Assembly (NCBI GenBank): GCA_937901455.1
Contig: CALDIA010000082.1
Span: 1-24,966, forward strand
DNA: 24,966 nucleotides
Source: an uncultured Bacteroidales bacterium
GTDB lineage: Bacteria > Bacteroidota > Bacteroidia > Bacteroidales > WCHB1-69
Direction: 5' to 3'
In this document: in pieces, positions 7,774-15,578 of the stretch
Numbering within the stretch: position 1 is the first letter of the stretch
Layout: every line of letters starts with the position of its first letter
Position numbers and translations under genes: made by a program
The notes under the pieces: generated by a model
What the model was told of the DNA's origin: nothing
The model's database searches: none
Seen by the model: only the letters and a program-made list of their open reading frames with translations

Positions 7774-8775
7774 ATGGCGAAGAATCGTTGGTGGATATTA
7801 ATCCTTAGTGTTCTATTGTTGGCAGCCGCTTTCGGGGCCACCTTGGTGGGTGTAGTGCATATCCCGTTTAAGAGCGTATGTATATGCATCTTGCAGAAGT
7901 TCAATATCTGCAAGGATATCCAACTCCCCGAGTTCTATACGCTTACCTTGTGGCAGTTGCGAATCCCGCGTATCGTGATGAGCATTTTGGCAGGCGCTTC
8001 CTTGGCCATTTGTGGTGGGGTGTTCCAAAGTATCTTCCGCAATCCCATCTGTGATCCCTACATACTGGGTATCTCCTCCGGTGCCTCGCTCGGTGCTGCG
8101 GTGGCAATCATTGTGGGCTGGGATACTTTCCTGTTCGGCATCACGGCGCTGGCGCTTGTGACTGCCCTTCTGACACTGCTCTTTATCATCGGTGTGGCAA
8201 AAGTCAAAGGCGGCCATGCTACACAAACATTGCTCCTGACAGGTATTGCACTCAACTTTTTTATGTCGGCTATCATTACGCTGCTGATTGTGGTGAACCA
8301 ACAAGACATGCATAAAATCTACTTTTGGACGATGGGTAGCCTCTCATCTGTATCATGGCCTCAGATCGCCGCTCTGATGCCTGTTATGCTCGTGGTGGTG
8401 AGTGTTCTCTTTTATTATGCCAAGGATTTGAATATTATGCAGATGGGTGGAGAGTCAGCTCAAACATTGGGTGTAGATGTGCGCAAGACTACCTTTGTGA
8501 CACTGGCCGTTTCATCGGTCCTGGTGGCTGTCATCGTCTCCTTCTGTGGCGTGATTGGCTTTATAGGCTTGATAGTGCCTCATATTGCGCGACTGCTGTT
8601 CGGGAGCGACAATCGTCGGCTATTTGTACACTCCATGCTGCTCGGTGCACTTTTTCTGTTGATTGCCGACACTTTGGCCAGAACCGTTGCGGCCCCCTCA
8701 GAACTGCCCGTCGGAAGCATTACGGCGCTTGCCGGAGCACCCTATTTTGTATATCTTGTACTTCGTAAATCGTAA
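7774..8775 (+). CDS. BtuC/FecCD-family ABC transporter permease (cobalamin, haem or siderophore)
   Basis: 333 residues, highly hydrophobic, with about ten TM helices. Family signatures are LRIPRIVMSILAGASLAICG (67-86), CDPYILGISSGASLGAA (residue ~98 on) and FCGVIGFIGLIVPHIARLLF near 255-274, the cytoplasmic segment that contacts the ATPase. These proteins import cobalamin, haem or iron-siderophores with an ATPase and a binding protein. Neither partner is nearby: upstream is a divergent operon, downstream a convergent one 5 bp away. The gene therefore stands alone, and its partners must lie elsewhere if it works. The start is fixed by the -7 box, the AAAGG and the MAKNRWW start. The substrate cannot be read from the permease alone. 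Confidence 0.92.
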   Translation: MAKNRWWILILSVLLLAAAFGATLVGVVHIPFKSVCICILQKFNICKDIQLPEFYTLTLWQLRIPRIVMSILAGASLAICGGVFQSIFRNPICDPYILGISSGASLGAAVAIIVGWDTFLFGITALALVTALLTLLFIIGVAKVKGGHATQTLLLTGIALNFFMSAIITLLIVVNQQDMHKIYFWTMGSLSSVSWPQIAALMPVMLVVVSVLFYYAKDLNIMQMGGESAQTLGVDVRKTTFVTLAVSSVLVAVIVSFCGVIGFIGLIVPHIARLLFGSDNRRLFVHSMLLGALFLLIADTLARTVAAPSELPVGSITALAGAPYFVYLVLRKS

Positions 8776-8780
8776 AGCTG

Positions 8781-9611
8781 CTATTGAATGATTAATCCCT
8801 TCTTTAGGGCATCTTCGTATAGCGAATCGATGTAGGTCTCGATGTATTGCTGGCGACGCTGGTTCATCAGCATCATTTGCACGGCCGCTTGTTCCTCGCC
8901 TGTCTCGCTAACCGAGCGCTGGTCTTTGAAGTTCAACAACACGATCAGATAATGGTAGCCGTTGGCCTCCTGCTCAATAGGTGTGTGTTTTTTCACCATC
9001 TCTGTAGTGATGGGAATGGACACTTCCCGCTCGATTTCGTCCACGTATAACCACTGCTCATCGTCCAGCATGTACTCCACTGAATCACCTAACAAGGTGG
9101 TCAAGGTGTCTTTTCCCGACACACGGCGCTGCTCGTCAAATAGGATCGCCTTCACTTTGGGCAGGATGACCGACCCCTTCGACAACTTGATGTAATTGAG
9201 TTGGATGATGGGCTTCTTGACAGCATAGCTGTTGTCGTATCGCCGGTTGAAATTGTTCATTTCTTCCTCTAACAGCGAGTCAACGACAATACCCGCCGTG
9301 ATTTTGTCGAAGAGTGCATTGATTAACAGGTTGTTTCGGTATTCGTCCATCTTTTGGGAGAAGTCCTTCTCACGGATACTGAGCAACTCTTCGGCTTTGT
9401 GCAGGAGTAGCTGTTCGCGAATCCACTGGTTGATATAGTCGTTGACCAATTTGACACTGTCTTCTGTCGACAAGCCGGTTGGCATGTTCTTTTTGATCTC
9501 TGATTGATAGAGTTTATGGTAATACACTTCTGCCACCAGCTTGTCCTTTTTCTGCTTGCAAGCGGTGCACAGCAATAGTGTTGCCATAATGAGAGGGATG
9601 ACTTTGCGCAT
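8781..9611 (-). CDS. SurA-like periplasmic folding lipoprotein without recognisable PPIase domain
   Basis: 276 residues. A lipoprotein signal ends LLCTAC (Cys18). The body is helical like a SurA chaperone module: DSVKLVNDYINQWIREQLLL (51-70), AEELLSIREKDFSQKM (73-88), LINALFDKITAG. The C-terminal helix IETYIDSLYEDALKKGLII matches the SurA/PrsA end. I find no parvulin HILI/GG motifs, so it is probably a chaperone rather than an isomerase. It starts 1 bp after the stop of the parvulin gene (the two are surely coupled), and its stop is 5 bp from the convergent permease gene. It probably assists outer-membrane protein transit. Family call moderate. Confidence 0.8.
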   Translation of the reverse strand: MRKVIPLIMATLLLCTACKQKKDKLVAEVYYHKLYQSEIKKNMPTGLSTEDSVKLVNDYINQWIREQLLLHKAEELLSIREKDFSQKMDEYRNNLLINALFDKITAGIVVDSLLEEEMNNFNRRYDNSYAVKKPIIQLNYIKLSKGSVILPKVKAILFDEQRRVSGKDTLTTLLGDSVEYMLDDEQWLYVDEIEREVSIPITTEMVKKHTPIEQEANGYHYLIVLLNFKDQRSVSETGEEQAAVQMMLMNQRRQQYIETYIDSLYEDALKKGLIIQ

Positions 9612-9612
9612 G

Positions 9613-11355
9613 TTAACGCTTCAAGATGGAGGTGAAGACGTTTTCGTCGATTTTGATGGGATATTTGGCGCGAAGCTCCTTGACCCATTCCTGCTCCAGA
9701 AAGTCTTGGTAGCGGGTGATGACGATGGCGCGAATTTCGCTGAGTGGTTGGTATTCGATGGCCGAGGTCAGGTCTGGATTAGGGAAGTTGGTCTTGATTT
9801 GCTCATAGAAGTTGGCCAAGCCTATGCTGTCCTGAATGGCAGCGCCCCACACTTTCTGGGTGTTGATTTCATATAGTAACATGCCATCGTGGAACTCTTT
9901 GACCAGATCGTTGAATTCGGGGTACTTTTCCTTCAGATGACTGCGCTCATAGGAGAGGATGTTGTCGCTGACAAACTTGGGATAAATCTGTTCCAAGAAA
10001 TCGCTTACCGTTCCGTTGAGTTTAACACCTTGATAGCGGGAAACGAACTGGGCAAAATCCTTCACCGACAGATTCTGGTCAGCAAAGGTGCAGATGGGCT
10101 TCAGTTTTTCAATGCCCTTCAGGGATGTGATGTCGTTGTCCTTCGATTGGAAATAGTTAGTGTCGATGTTCTTGCTGAGGAATTTGAAGGCTTTGGTCTT
10201 GCCGCTTTCCTCGTAGTTGTATTCTTTCATCAGTCGTTTCACTAAGGCGTCTTTGCCTTTTTGTGCGCGGCTGTCGCGACTAAGGCGTTGTTTGAGCATA
10301 TAGCGGCTTTCCTCGTTGACTGTCGCATAACTGAGCGAGTCGCAGCGCAGGAAGTGCCATCCCAGGGTTGTGGGCACAGGATCAGACATCTGCCCTTTGG
10401 GAGTCTTGATGGCGGCTGCCACATAGTTGCCAGGGCGACGACTCGGGCCGAATGGCTCCATGTGACCGCCATTTTCGCGAGTGGCCTTGTCGTCAGAATA
10501 CCACTTGGCCAAAGAGTCGAATGGTATCCCTTTGGCATACTGGCTCTTGATTAATGCCAAACGGTCGGAAACCTCTTTGCTGATGTTGCCGCTGAGGGCT
10601 GTGGAGTCAGCCACAAAGACTTGCGATACCCAGATGCGGCCTAAGGCACGAATCTTGTCTTGTACATATACCAAGTGGTAGCCGAACTGGGTACGGAATG
10701 GCATTGATACACTGCCGACAGGGGTGTTGAAGGCAGCCGATTCAAAAGGATAGATCATCTCAAAGATGGAAAAGTAACCCAACTCTCCTTTGTTGCCGTA
10801 GTGGTGGGTGTTGTTCTGAGGATTCACATATTCGCGGGCCGACTCGTCTTCAGAGTAGAGGGCGGCAGCTTCGTTGAAGTCCAGTCCGTTGATGATCTTC
10901 TCCCGAATATCCATAATCTTGTGGTAGGCTGCGAGTGTGTCCTTAGGAGCTGCCGCCGGATTGCATCGTATGAGGATGTGGGAGGCGCGTACCTGACTTT
11001 TGGATCGTTCATAGGCCTCTTCCACCAATCCTTCGCTAACATCCGTATCTACCAAGTATGGCTGTGCCGACTGTGTTTCATAAGAGCCTAATTCAGCCTT
11101 GAAACTGGCGGTGGTGTCCAACTGCATGGCCTCAGCCTCCTGCACCTTCAAGCGATAGTTGATGAACAATTCGCGATACTCCCGAAGATCATTCTCGGTG
11201 GCTTCGCTCAACATGTTGTTCTTCTGGTATGCTTTAACAAAATCACTAACGGTGATGGTCTCCTTGCCAATCGTCATCAATACTCGGTTGTCGTCTTGCG
11301 CACGTAAGCACAAAACCATCATGATACATGCAAAAACTAAAGTTGCTCGTTTCAT
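9613..11355 (-). CDS. SurA-like periplasmic peptidyl-prolyl isomerase with two parvulin domains
   Basis: 580 residues with a signal peptide (1-19, ending LCLRAQ). A SurA-type N-terminal chaperone helix bundle (about 28-118) includes LREYRELFINYRLKVQEAEA (57-76). First parvulin domain, about 120-232: RASHILIRCNP (123-133), LYSEDESAR, GELGYFSIFEM (190-200), FGYHLVYVQD. Second, about 240-340: WVSQVFVAD, AKWYSDDKATRENGGHMEPF, GWHFLRCD. Residues beyond 345 form a long alpha-helical C-terminal part with no clear family match. It speeds proline isomerisation and helps outer-membrane proteins fold. Of the three folding factors here, this is the clearest enzyme. A -7 box lies about 70 bp upstream. Confidence 0.92.
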   Translation of the reverse strand: MKRATLVFACIMMVLCLRAQDDNRVLMTIGKETITVSDFVKAYQKNNMLSEATENDLREYRELFINYRLKVQEAEAMQLDTTASFKAELGSYETQSAQPYLVDTDVSEGLVEEAYERSKSQVRASHILIRCNPAAAPKDTLAAYHKIMDIREKIINGLDFNEAAALYSEDESAREYVNPQNNTHHYGNKGELGYFSIFEMIYPFESAAFNTPVGSVSMPFRTQFGYHLVYVQDKIRALGRIWVSQVFVADSTALSGNISKEVSDRLALIKSQYAKGIPFDSLAKWYSDDKATRENGGHMEPFGPSRRPGNYVAAAIKTPKGQMSDPVPTTLGWHFLRCDSLSYATVNEESRYMLKQRLSRDSRAQKGKDALVKRLMKEYNYEESGKTKAFKFLSKNIDTNYFQSKDNDITSLKGIEKLKPICTFADQNLSVKDFAQFVSRYQGVKLNGTVSDFLEQIYPKFVSDNILSYERSHLKEKYPEFNDLVKEFHDGMLLYEINTQKVWGAAIQDSIGLANFYEQIKTNFPNPDLTSAIEYQPLSEIRAIVITRYQDFLEQEWVKELRAKYPIKIDENVFTSILKR

Positions 11356-11424
11356 TTTCTATAAATGTAATTAGTTGTAAATCAAAATTGTTAATGCATT
11401 TCTCTGCATTTTTAATTGAGAGAG

Positions 11425-11432
11425 CAAATATA
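11425..11432 (-). promoter_or_regulatory. Bacteroidota -7 box for the SurA-like gene pair
   Basis: The minus strand reads TATATTTG (exact TAnnTTTG), about 70 bp from the ATG at 11355. The surrounding 11356-11500 is AT-rich with no ORF. This gives the two SurA-like genes their own promoter, separate from the ppiD-like gene upstream. Confidence 0.5.
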
Positions 11433-11501
11433 TAAAAATGTTTCTTACATTATATAATATTGTATCCTGATATTTTTTTTCTGTGATTGGATGGACACAG
11501 C

Positions 11502-11539
11502 AAAAAAAATCAGCATAGAAGCGAACTTCTATGCTGATT
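11502..11539 (-). terminator. Intrinsic terminator after the ppiD-like gene
   Basis: A perfect 13-bp inverted repeat, ATCAGCATAGAAG at 11509-11521 and its complement at 11526-11538, with loop CGAA. On the minus strand it is followed by a run of eight T (11509 down to 11502). It lies 21 bp past the stop codon at 11560. Confidence 0.85.
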
Positions 11540-11559
11540 ACTATGCGAGTTAATCACTG

Positions 11560-13719
11560 TTAGTTCTGATAGAATCTGCTGCGGTTGTCAAGTAGTTTTG
11601 TTTTTTGGATGAGGTTGGAGATGATGGTCATCTCGTTACGCTCGCGGCCAACTACGAGGTTGCGGAGGAAGTTCTTCTCCAAATTGAGCTCGTTGGTGGC
11701 GGTAGCCTTATCAATTTGGTTCACATTCACCACATACACCATGTTCTTGCCACTTACAGCGGTTGGCTTGTTGGCCGGGAGGGCGAAGATTGTGCCGATG
11801 GCTTTGCCGTCCACGCCTGAGTTCTGGTACATGTCGCCAGCGAATACCAGGCGAACACTGTCACGCATTTGGGTGCCATAGGTGGTGGCCAAAGTCTCCA
11901 TGTTGGAAGAGGATAGGTCTTTGTTGACTTTTTCAGTCACAGCGGCCACTTTCTTCTCAGCCGAGAGCATACCCTCAATGTCACTCTTCACCGTTTCCAG
12001 TTTCTGCACACCCGTGTTGCGGATGTCCTTCACGGCGGCCACGGCAAAGTACATTTTGTTGACATTGATTACATCAGAGATGTCGTTCTTCTTTGTATCA
12101 TCAGCAAAAGCCCAGGATACAATGTCGCGACAATTGGGCAGTTGACCAATTGTGGCGGCCATGGAAGGTACGGAGGTGCCTCTTACGGTCTGAATACCTT
12201 TGGCGGCTGCCTTGGTGGTCAGATCTTCAGCACTGTTAACAGAGCCGGCAAATTCGGTTGCTTGGGCTTTGATGCTGCTGATGGTGGCGTCAGATGGATT
12301 GATGGGGTATTCGTAAAGCATGAACTGGCGTTTTTGGATTGGCTCGGTGCGGTTAAAGACCTGCATCACGAGATAGCCACCCTGTGCTTTATATATGTAC
12401 ACACCACCGTTCGGGGTTTCCAACAGTCCGTTGTAGAGTTCAACGATGGTACCGCGCTCCGGGATCCACATGAGAGAGTCGGTGCGGTTGCCAGCAGTGA
12501 AATTGGACTGTAGGTTGAAGATGTTGTCCGTGTTGGAGGTAATCACATTCTTAATACTGTCGGCCAAAGCGGCGGCTTCTTTGCGTGTGCGGGTGATTTC
12601 CTTGTTCTGAGAAGTCTTGTAAGGTAACTCAATGAGGGCGACTTGTACAGAATCAGGACGAGCAGCGGAGCCAAACACTTTGCCAAAGAACCATCTGGAG
12701 TTTTCATACTCGAAAGGCTCTATGTTGGAACCAACTGCTGTTGCCTTGAAAAGGATGCTGTCGAGGCCTTCCAAAATGATGTCGTCTTCCTTATAGTAGA
12801 TGCTATCCACAACGCGGTTCTTTTCAGAACTGAAAGTAGCCAGGTCGGTAGTGATGAAGTGCTCATAGTCACCTCTTACACTATCCTCGATGGCTTTGAG
12901 GTCGGCGGCGGAAGGATTGATCGGGAAGATGGCCACGTCAATGTCGCGGTTCTGTTCGGAGATGTTGAACAGATCCTTTTTGTGTGTATTATAGAAATTC
13001 TTTATCTCCTGGTCGGTGACATTGGCCGTGATGTCCTTGAAAGCTGGAGCCTCAGGGCTGACCATCATCAGGGATACCATAGCAGTCTTGTTGTCCTCGC
13101 CCATCTTCTTAGCCAAGGGGTCGGAGAAGTAAAGGGTGTTCTGTGCTAAAGAGAGGTAGCGGTTCGACTTCTCGCCCATAGTGGCGAAGCGAACGATAGC
13201 CAGATAGGCATTGTAGAGATCTTTGGACTGCTCGTTATTTGCATACTCTTCAATGTTGGAGAGTACACTCATGGTGTTTTCCGGGCCAATTTGCTGAGCT
13301 AATGCTTGGGCAAACTGCATCAAGTATTGGTTTGGTTGCTGCGTGCTCAGGCTTGCCAACATGTCGGCTTTCAAGTCTTCCACCATGTCGGGAGTGAAAG
13401 AGAGTCCCAACGAAGCGAGTTGCTTGTCAAGTATCTTCTCCTCCAGCAGTGATCTCCAAGTGGTCTCATGAATCTGTGCAGTCTCATTCTCATCGAAGGA
13501 GGACTTGTTTTGCAAGAGTCTGAAGAGCGCTGTGTTTTGCTCGTACAAGGTACGATACTCTTGGTCAACGCTCCTGCCGTCAATCTTGGCCATCACATTT
13601 TTGTTGGAGAAAGTAGATGTAACCTGAGAAAGGTCACCTAAGATAAAAGCAAGAAGTGCTATACCAATGATGATCATCAGGGCTACACCATGTTTTCTAA
13701 TTGCGCCAATTGCTGCCAT
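11560..13719 (-). CDS. PpiD-like membrane-anchored SurA/parvulin family folding factor
   Basis: 719 residues from the ATG at 13719 (MAAIGAIRKHGVALM). A longer in-frame start at 13794 exists but would run back into the L25 gene, and the short form begins with the usual PpiD pattern of basic residues then one TM helix (11-28, VALMIIIGIALLAFILGD). A SurA_N-like chaperone region follows (VMAKIDGRSVDQEYRTLYEQ, ...LEEKILDKQLASLGLSFTPD). A middle parvulin-like region (about 330-430; VQVALIELPYKTSQN) and a C-terminal part with KLETVKSDIEGMLSAEKKVAA complete the PpiD layout. It should sit in the inner membrane facing the periplasm. It lies 46 bp after L25 with no -7 box between, so is probably co-transcribed with it. 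A strong terminator follows. Confidence 0.88.
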   Translation of the reverse strand: MAAIGAIRKHGVALMIIIGIALLAFILGDLSQVTSTFSNKNVMAKIDGRSVDQEYRTLYEQNTALFRLLQNKSSFDENETAQIHETTWRSLLEEKILDKQLASLGLSFTPDMVEDLKADMLASLSTQQPNQYLMQFAQALAQQIGPENTMSVLSNIEEYANNEQSKDLYNAYLAIVRFATMGEKSNRYLSLAQNTLYFSDPLAKKMGEDNKTAMVSLMMVSPEAPAFKDITANVTDQEIKNFYNTHKKDLFNISEQNRDIDVAIFPINPSAADLKAIEDSVRGDYEHFITTDLATFSSEKNRVVDSIYYKEDDIILEGLDSILFKATAVGSNIEPFEYENSRWFFGKVFGSAARPDSVQVALIELPYKTSQNKEITRTRKEAAALADSIKNVITSNTDNIFNLQSNFTAGNRTDSLMWIPERGTIVELYNGLLETPNGGVYIYKAQGGYLVMQVFNRTEPIQKRQFMLYEYPINPSDATISSIKAQATEFAGSVNSAEDLTTKAAAKGIQTVRGTSVPSMAATIGQLPNCRDIVSWAFADDTKKNDISDVINVNKMYFAVAAVKDIRNTGVQKLETVKSDIEGMLSAEKKVAAVTEKVNKDLSSSNMETLATTYGTQMRDSVRLVFAGDMYQNSGVDGKAIGTIFALPANKPTAVSGKNMVYVVNVNQIDKATATNELNLEKNFLRNLVVGRERNEMTIISNLIQKTKLLDNRSRFYQN

Positions 13720-13765
13720 ATTAAAAGGTTTTGAGTTGTTAACAAAAAAATATTGAATCGAGGGA

Positions 13766-14362
13766 TTAAGCTTCAGCCTCTTCGCCTTCTTCACCTTCTC
13801 CCTCAGCAGTCATAACAGCGTTACGAGTCGGGTTGACGATGACGATCACCTTGCTGGGGTTGTCCACAATCGTCAGATTGTCTATGGAGAGGTCGCCCAC
13901 CTTGATGAATTGGTTGATGTCCAAGTTGGAAATGTCGGCGGTGATGCATTCAGGGATGTGCTCCAGGAGGCCGCGAACTTTCAGTTTTCTGACTCTCTTC
14001 TTCAAGGAACCACCCTTCAACACGCCAGGAGAGGTACCGGCAACCTTGAACGGTATGTCAATGGTGATGGGCTTGCCGTCCACCACTTCCAGGAAGTCAA
14101 CATGCAATAATTTATCAGTGATGGGATGGAACTGAGTGTCTTGCACGATGGCGGTGGTTACGGAGCCGTCAATGTCCAATTCCACGTACTGTACCTCAGG
14201 TGTGTACAGCAATTTTGTGAATTGCTTGTCTTCCACGAGGAAGAGCTTTTGCTCTTTTCCACCGTAAAGCACGCAAGGAATCATCCCTTGTCTGCGTTGT
14301 GATTTTGCATCTTTTTTCCCTACGTTCTCCCTCAGAGAACCGCTAATAGATACTGATTTCAT
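13766..14362 (-). CDS. rplY: Ribosomal protein L25 (bL25, CTC/TL5 long form)
   Basis: 198 residues from MKSVSISGSLRENVGKKDAK. This is the two-domain long form of bL25: an N-terminal 5S-rRNA-binding domain (about 1-95; RRQGMIPCVLYGGKEQKLFL) and a C-terminal TL5-type beta domain (about 96-185; VDFLEVVDGKPITIDIPFKV, then HIPECITADISNLDINQFIKVGDLS as the conserved core), with an acidic Glu-rich tail. It binds 5S rRNA in the large subunit. An in-frame ATG at 14425 would add 21 residues across the promoter; the -7 box at 14415-14422 rules it out, since transcription should start nearer 14408. The ppiD-like gene follows after 46 bp. Transcription diverges from the pfkA cluster. Confidence 0.96.
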   Translation of the reverse strand: MKSVSISGSLRENVGKKDAKSQRRQGMIPCVLYGGKEQKLFLVEDKQFTKLLYTPEVQYVELDIDGSVTTAIVQDTQFHPITDKLLHVDFLEVVDGKPITIDIPFKVAGTSPGVLKGGSLKKRVRKLKVRGLLEHIPECITADISNLDINQFIKVGDLSIDNLTIVDNPSKVIVIVNPTRNAVMTAEGEGEEGEEAEA

Positions 14363-14414
14363 TTGTTTAAAGTTTTGTGAATAAATAAAAAAATTGGTTG
14401 GTAAAAAACGGCTG

Positions 14415-14422
14415 CAAAAGTA
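14415..14422 (-). promoter_or_regulatory. -7 box of the rplY side of a bidirectional promoter
   Basis: The minus strand reads TACTTTTG (exact TAnnTTTG), 53 bp upstream of the rplY ATG at 14362. Only 12 bp separate it from the oppositely directed box at 14435-14442. Confidence 0.65.
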
Positions 14423-14434
14423 CAAAAAAATATT

Positions 14435-14442
14435 TATTTTTG
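14435..14442 (+). promoter_or_regulatory. -7 box of the pfkA side of a bidirectional promoter
   Basis: The plus strand reads TATTTTTG (exact TAnnTTTG), 18 bp before the pfkA ATG at 14461. The 5' leader would be only about 12 nt, so pfkA would have a very short leader with no clear Shine-Dalgarno, a common situation in Bacteroidota. Confidence 0.65.
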
Positions 14443-14460
14443 CACTCTAAAAATTTGTCT

Positions 14461-15561
14461 ATGAGTCATAAAATATTAGTTGCGACCGGCGGTGGCGATT
14501 GTCCGGGCCTGAATGCGGTAATCCGCGGCATTGTGAAACGCGCTCAGATGGAGCAGGAAGAATGGGAGATTTACGGCTGTATAGAGTCGTTTAACGGCAT
14601 TCTCCGTGATGAAGTGGAAATTATGCGATTGACAGAACGGAGGGTTTCCGGCCTGCATGTGAAGGGTGGCACCATCATCAAGACCACCAACCGTGGCGGT
14701 CCCTTCCATTTTCCGGTGCGCCAGCCCGACGGTTCCTGGAAGGTCGAAGACCGCTCGCAATTGATGAAGAAGCGTTTGGAAGAGATGGGCTTCGAAGCGG
14801 TCATTAATATCGGTGGTGACGGTTCCCAGACTATCTCCATGCAGCTGGCCGATATCGGCATCAATGTGGTGGGCGTGCCCAAGACTATCGACAATGACTT
14901 GTCGTCCACTGATTTTACGTTCGGGTTTCAGACGGCGGTGCAGATAGCCACAGAGGCTTTCGACAAGTTAGTGACCACAGCCGACAGCCACAACCGCGTT
15001 TTCATCATGGAGGTGATGGGGCGCGATGCTGGCTGGATTGCCCTCCATACGGCCCTTGCGGGTGGCGCTGACGTGTGCATCATCCCTGAGATTCCCTACG
15101 ACCCGGCTATCATAGCCCAGAAGATCGAGACGCGCTATCTCAACGGCATGGGGTTCTGCAATATCGTCATTGCCGAAGGTGCAAAGAAAGCCGATGGCAA
15201 GGTGACCGGTGCCGCCCCTACCGCGGTGGGTGACCCCCATATCAAGTTGGGCGGTGTGGGCGAAGTGCTTCGCCAAGAACTGATGGACCTCGGTGTGGAA
15301 CACGATATCCGCGTCACGGTGCTCGGTCATCTCCAAAGAGGCGGTACTCCCGTGGCCTATGACCGTATCCTGGCTACAGAATTCGGTGTCAAAGCCTTTG
15401 AACTCGCCAAGGAGAAAAAGTATGGCAACCTCGTGGTCTATCGCCATCCCGAAATTTCCTATGTTCCCTTTGAAGAGGCCCTTAAACAGCCTCATCTCGT
15501 CTCTCCGGACGATTATTTGGTACATACAGCCCGCGCCGTCGGCATGAGCTTTGGTGATTAA
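14461..15561 (+). CDS. pfkA: 6-phosphofructokinase (ATP or PPi use unclear)
   Basis: 366 residues from MSHKILVATGGGDCPGLNAV, starting just after the -7 box. An in-frame start at 14398 is rejected because it precedes the promoter. Motifs: GGGDCPGLNAVIRG (10-23), INIGGDGSQT (115-124), VPKTIDNDLSSTD (139-151; D144 is the catalytic Asp), MEVMGRDAGWIALH (substrate binding) and LGHLQRGGTP. Known: ATP enzymes have GGDGS plus PGTIDND, whereas PPi enzymes have GGDD plus PKTIDND. This one mixes GGDGS with PKTIDND, as in the mixed group III phosphofructokinases, so the phosphate donor cannot be decided here. It converts fructose 6-phosphate to the 1,6-bisphosphate in glycolysis. It leads a plus-strand cluster with a sirtuin 17 bp behind. 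Confidence 0.95.
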   Translation: MSHKILVATGGGDCPGLNAVIRGIVKRAQMEQEEWEIYGCIESFNGILRDEVEIMRLTERRVSGLHVKGGTIIKTTNRGGPFHFPVRQPDGSWKVEDRSQLMKKRLEEMGFEAVINIGGDGSQTISMQLADIGINVVGVPKTIDNDLSSTDFTFGFQTAVQIATEAFDKLVTTADSHNRVFIMEVMGRDAGWIALHTALAGGADVCIIPEIPYDPAIIAQKIETRYLNGMGFCNIVIAEGAKKADGKVTGAAPTAVGDPHIKLGGVGEVLRQELMDLGVEHDIRVTVLGHLQRGGTPVAYDRILATEFGVKAFELAKEKKYGNLVVYRHPEISYVPFEEALKQPHLVSPDDYLVHTARAVGMSFGD

Positions 15562-15578
15562 ATTTAAAATGTAAGAGT

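Noticed and set aside
8355..8768. 137-codon frame in the second half of the permease gene
   Set aside because: Out-of-frame shadow of a clear ten-TM permease.
13720..13794. Longer N-terminus for the ppiD-like gene (start at 13794)
   Set aside because: It would overlap the end of rplY and place 25 unconserved residues before a typical basic-plus-TM PpiD start at 13719.
14363..14425. Longer N-terminus for L25 (start at 14425)
   Set aside because: The -7 box at 14415-14422 would lie inside it, so transcription begins downstream; MKSVSISG is the usual start.
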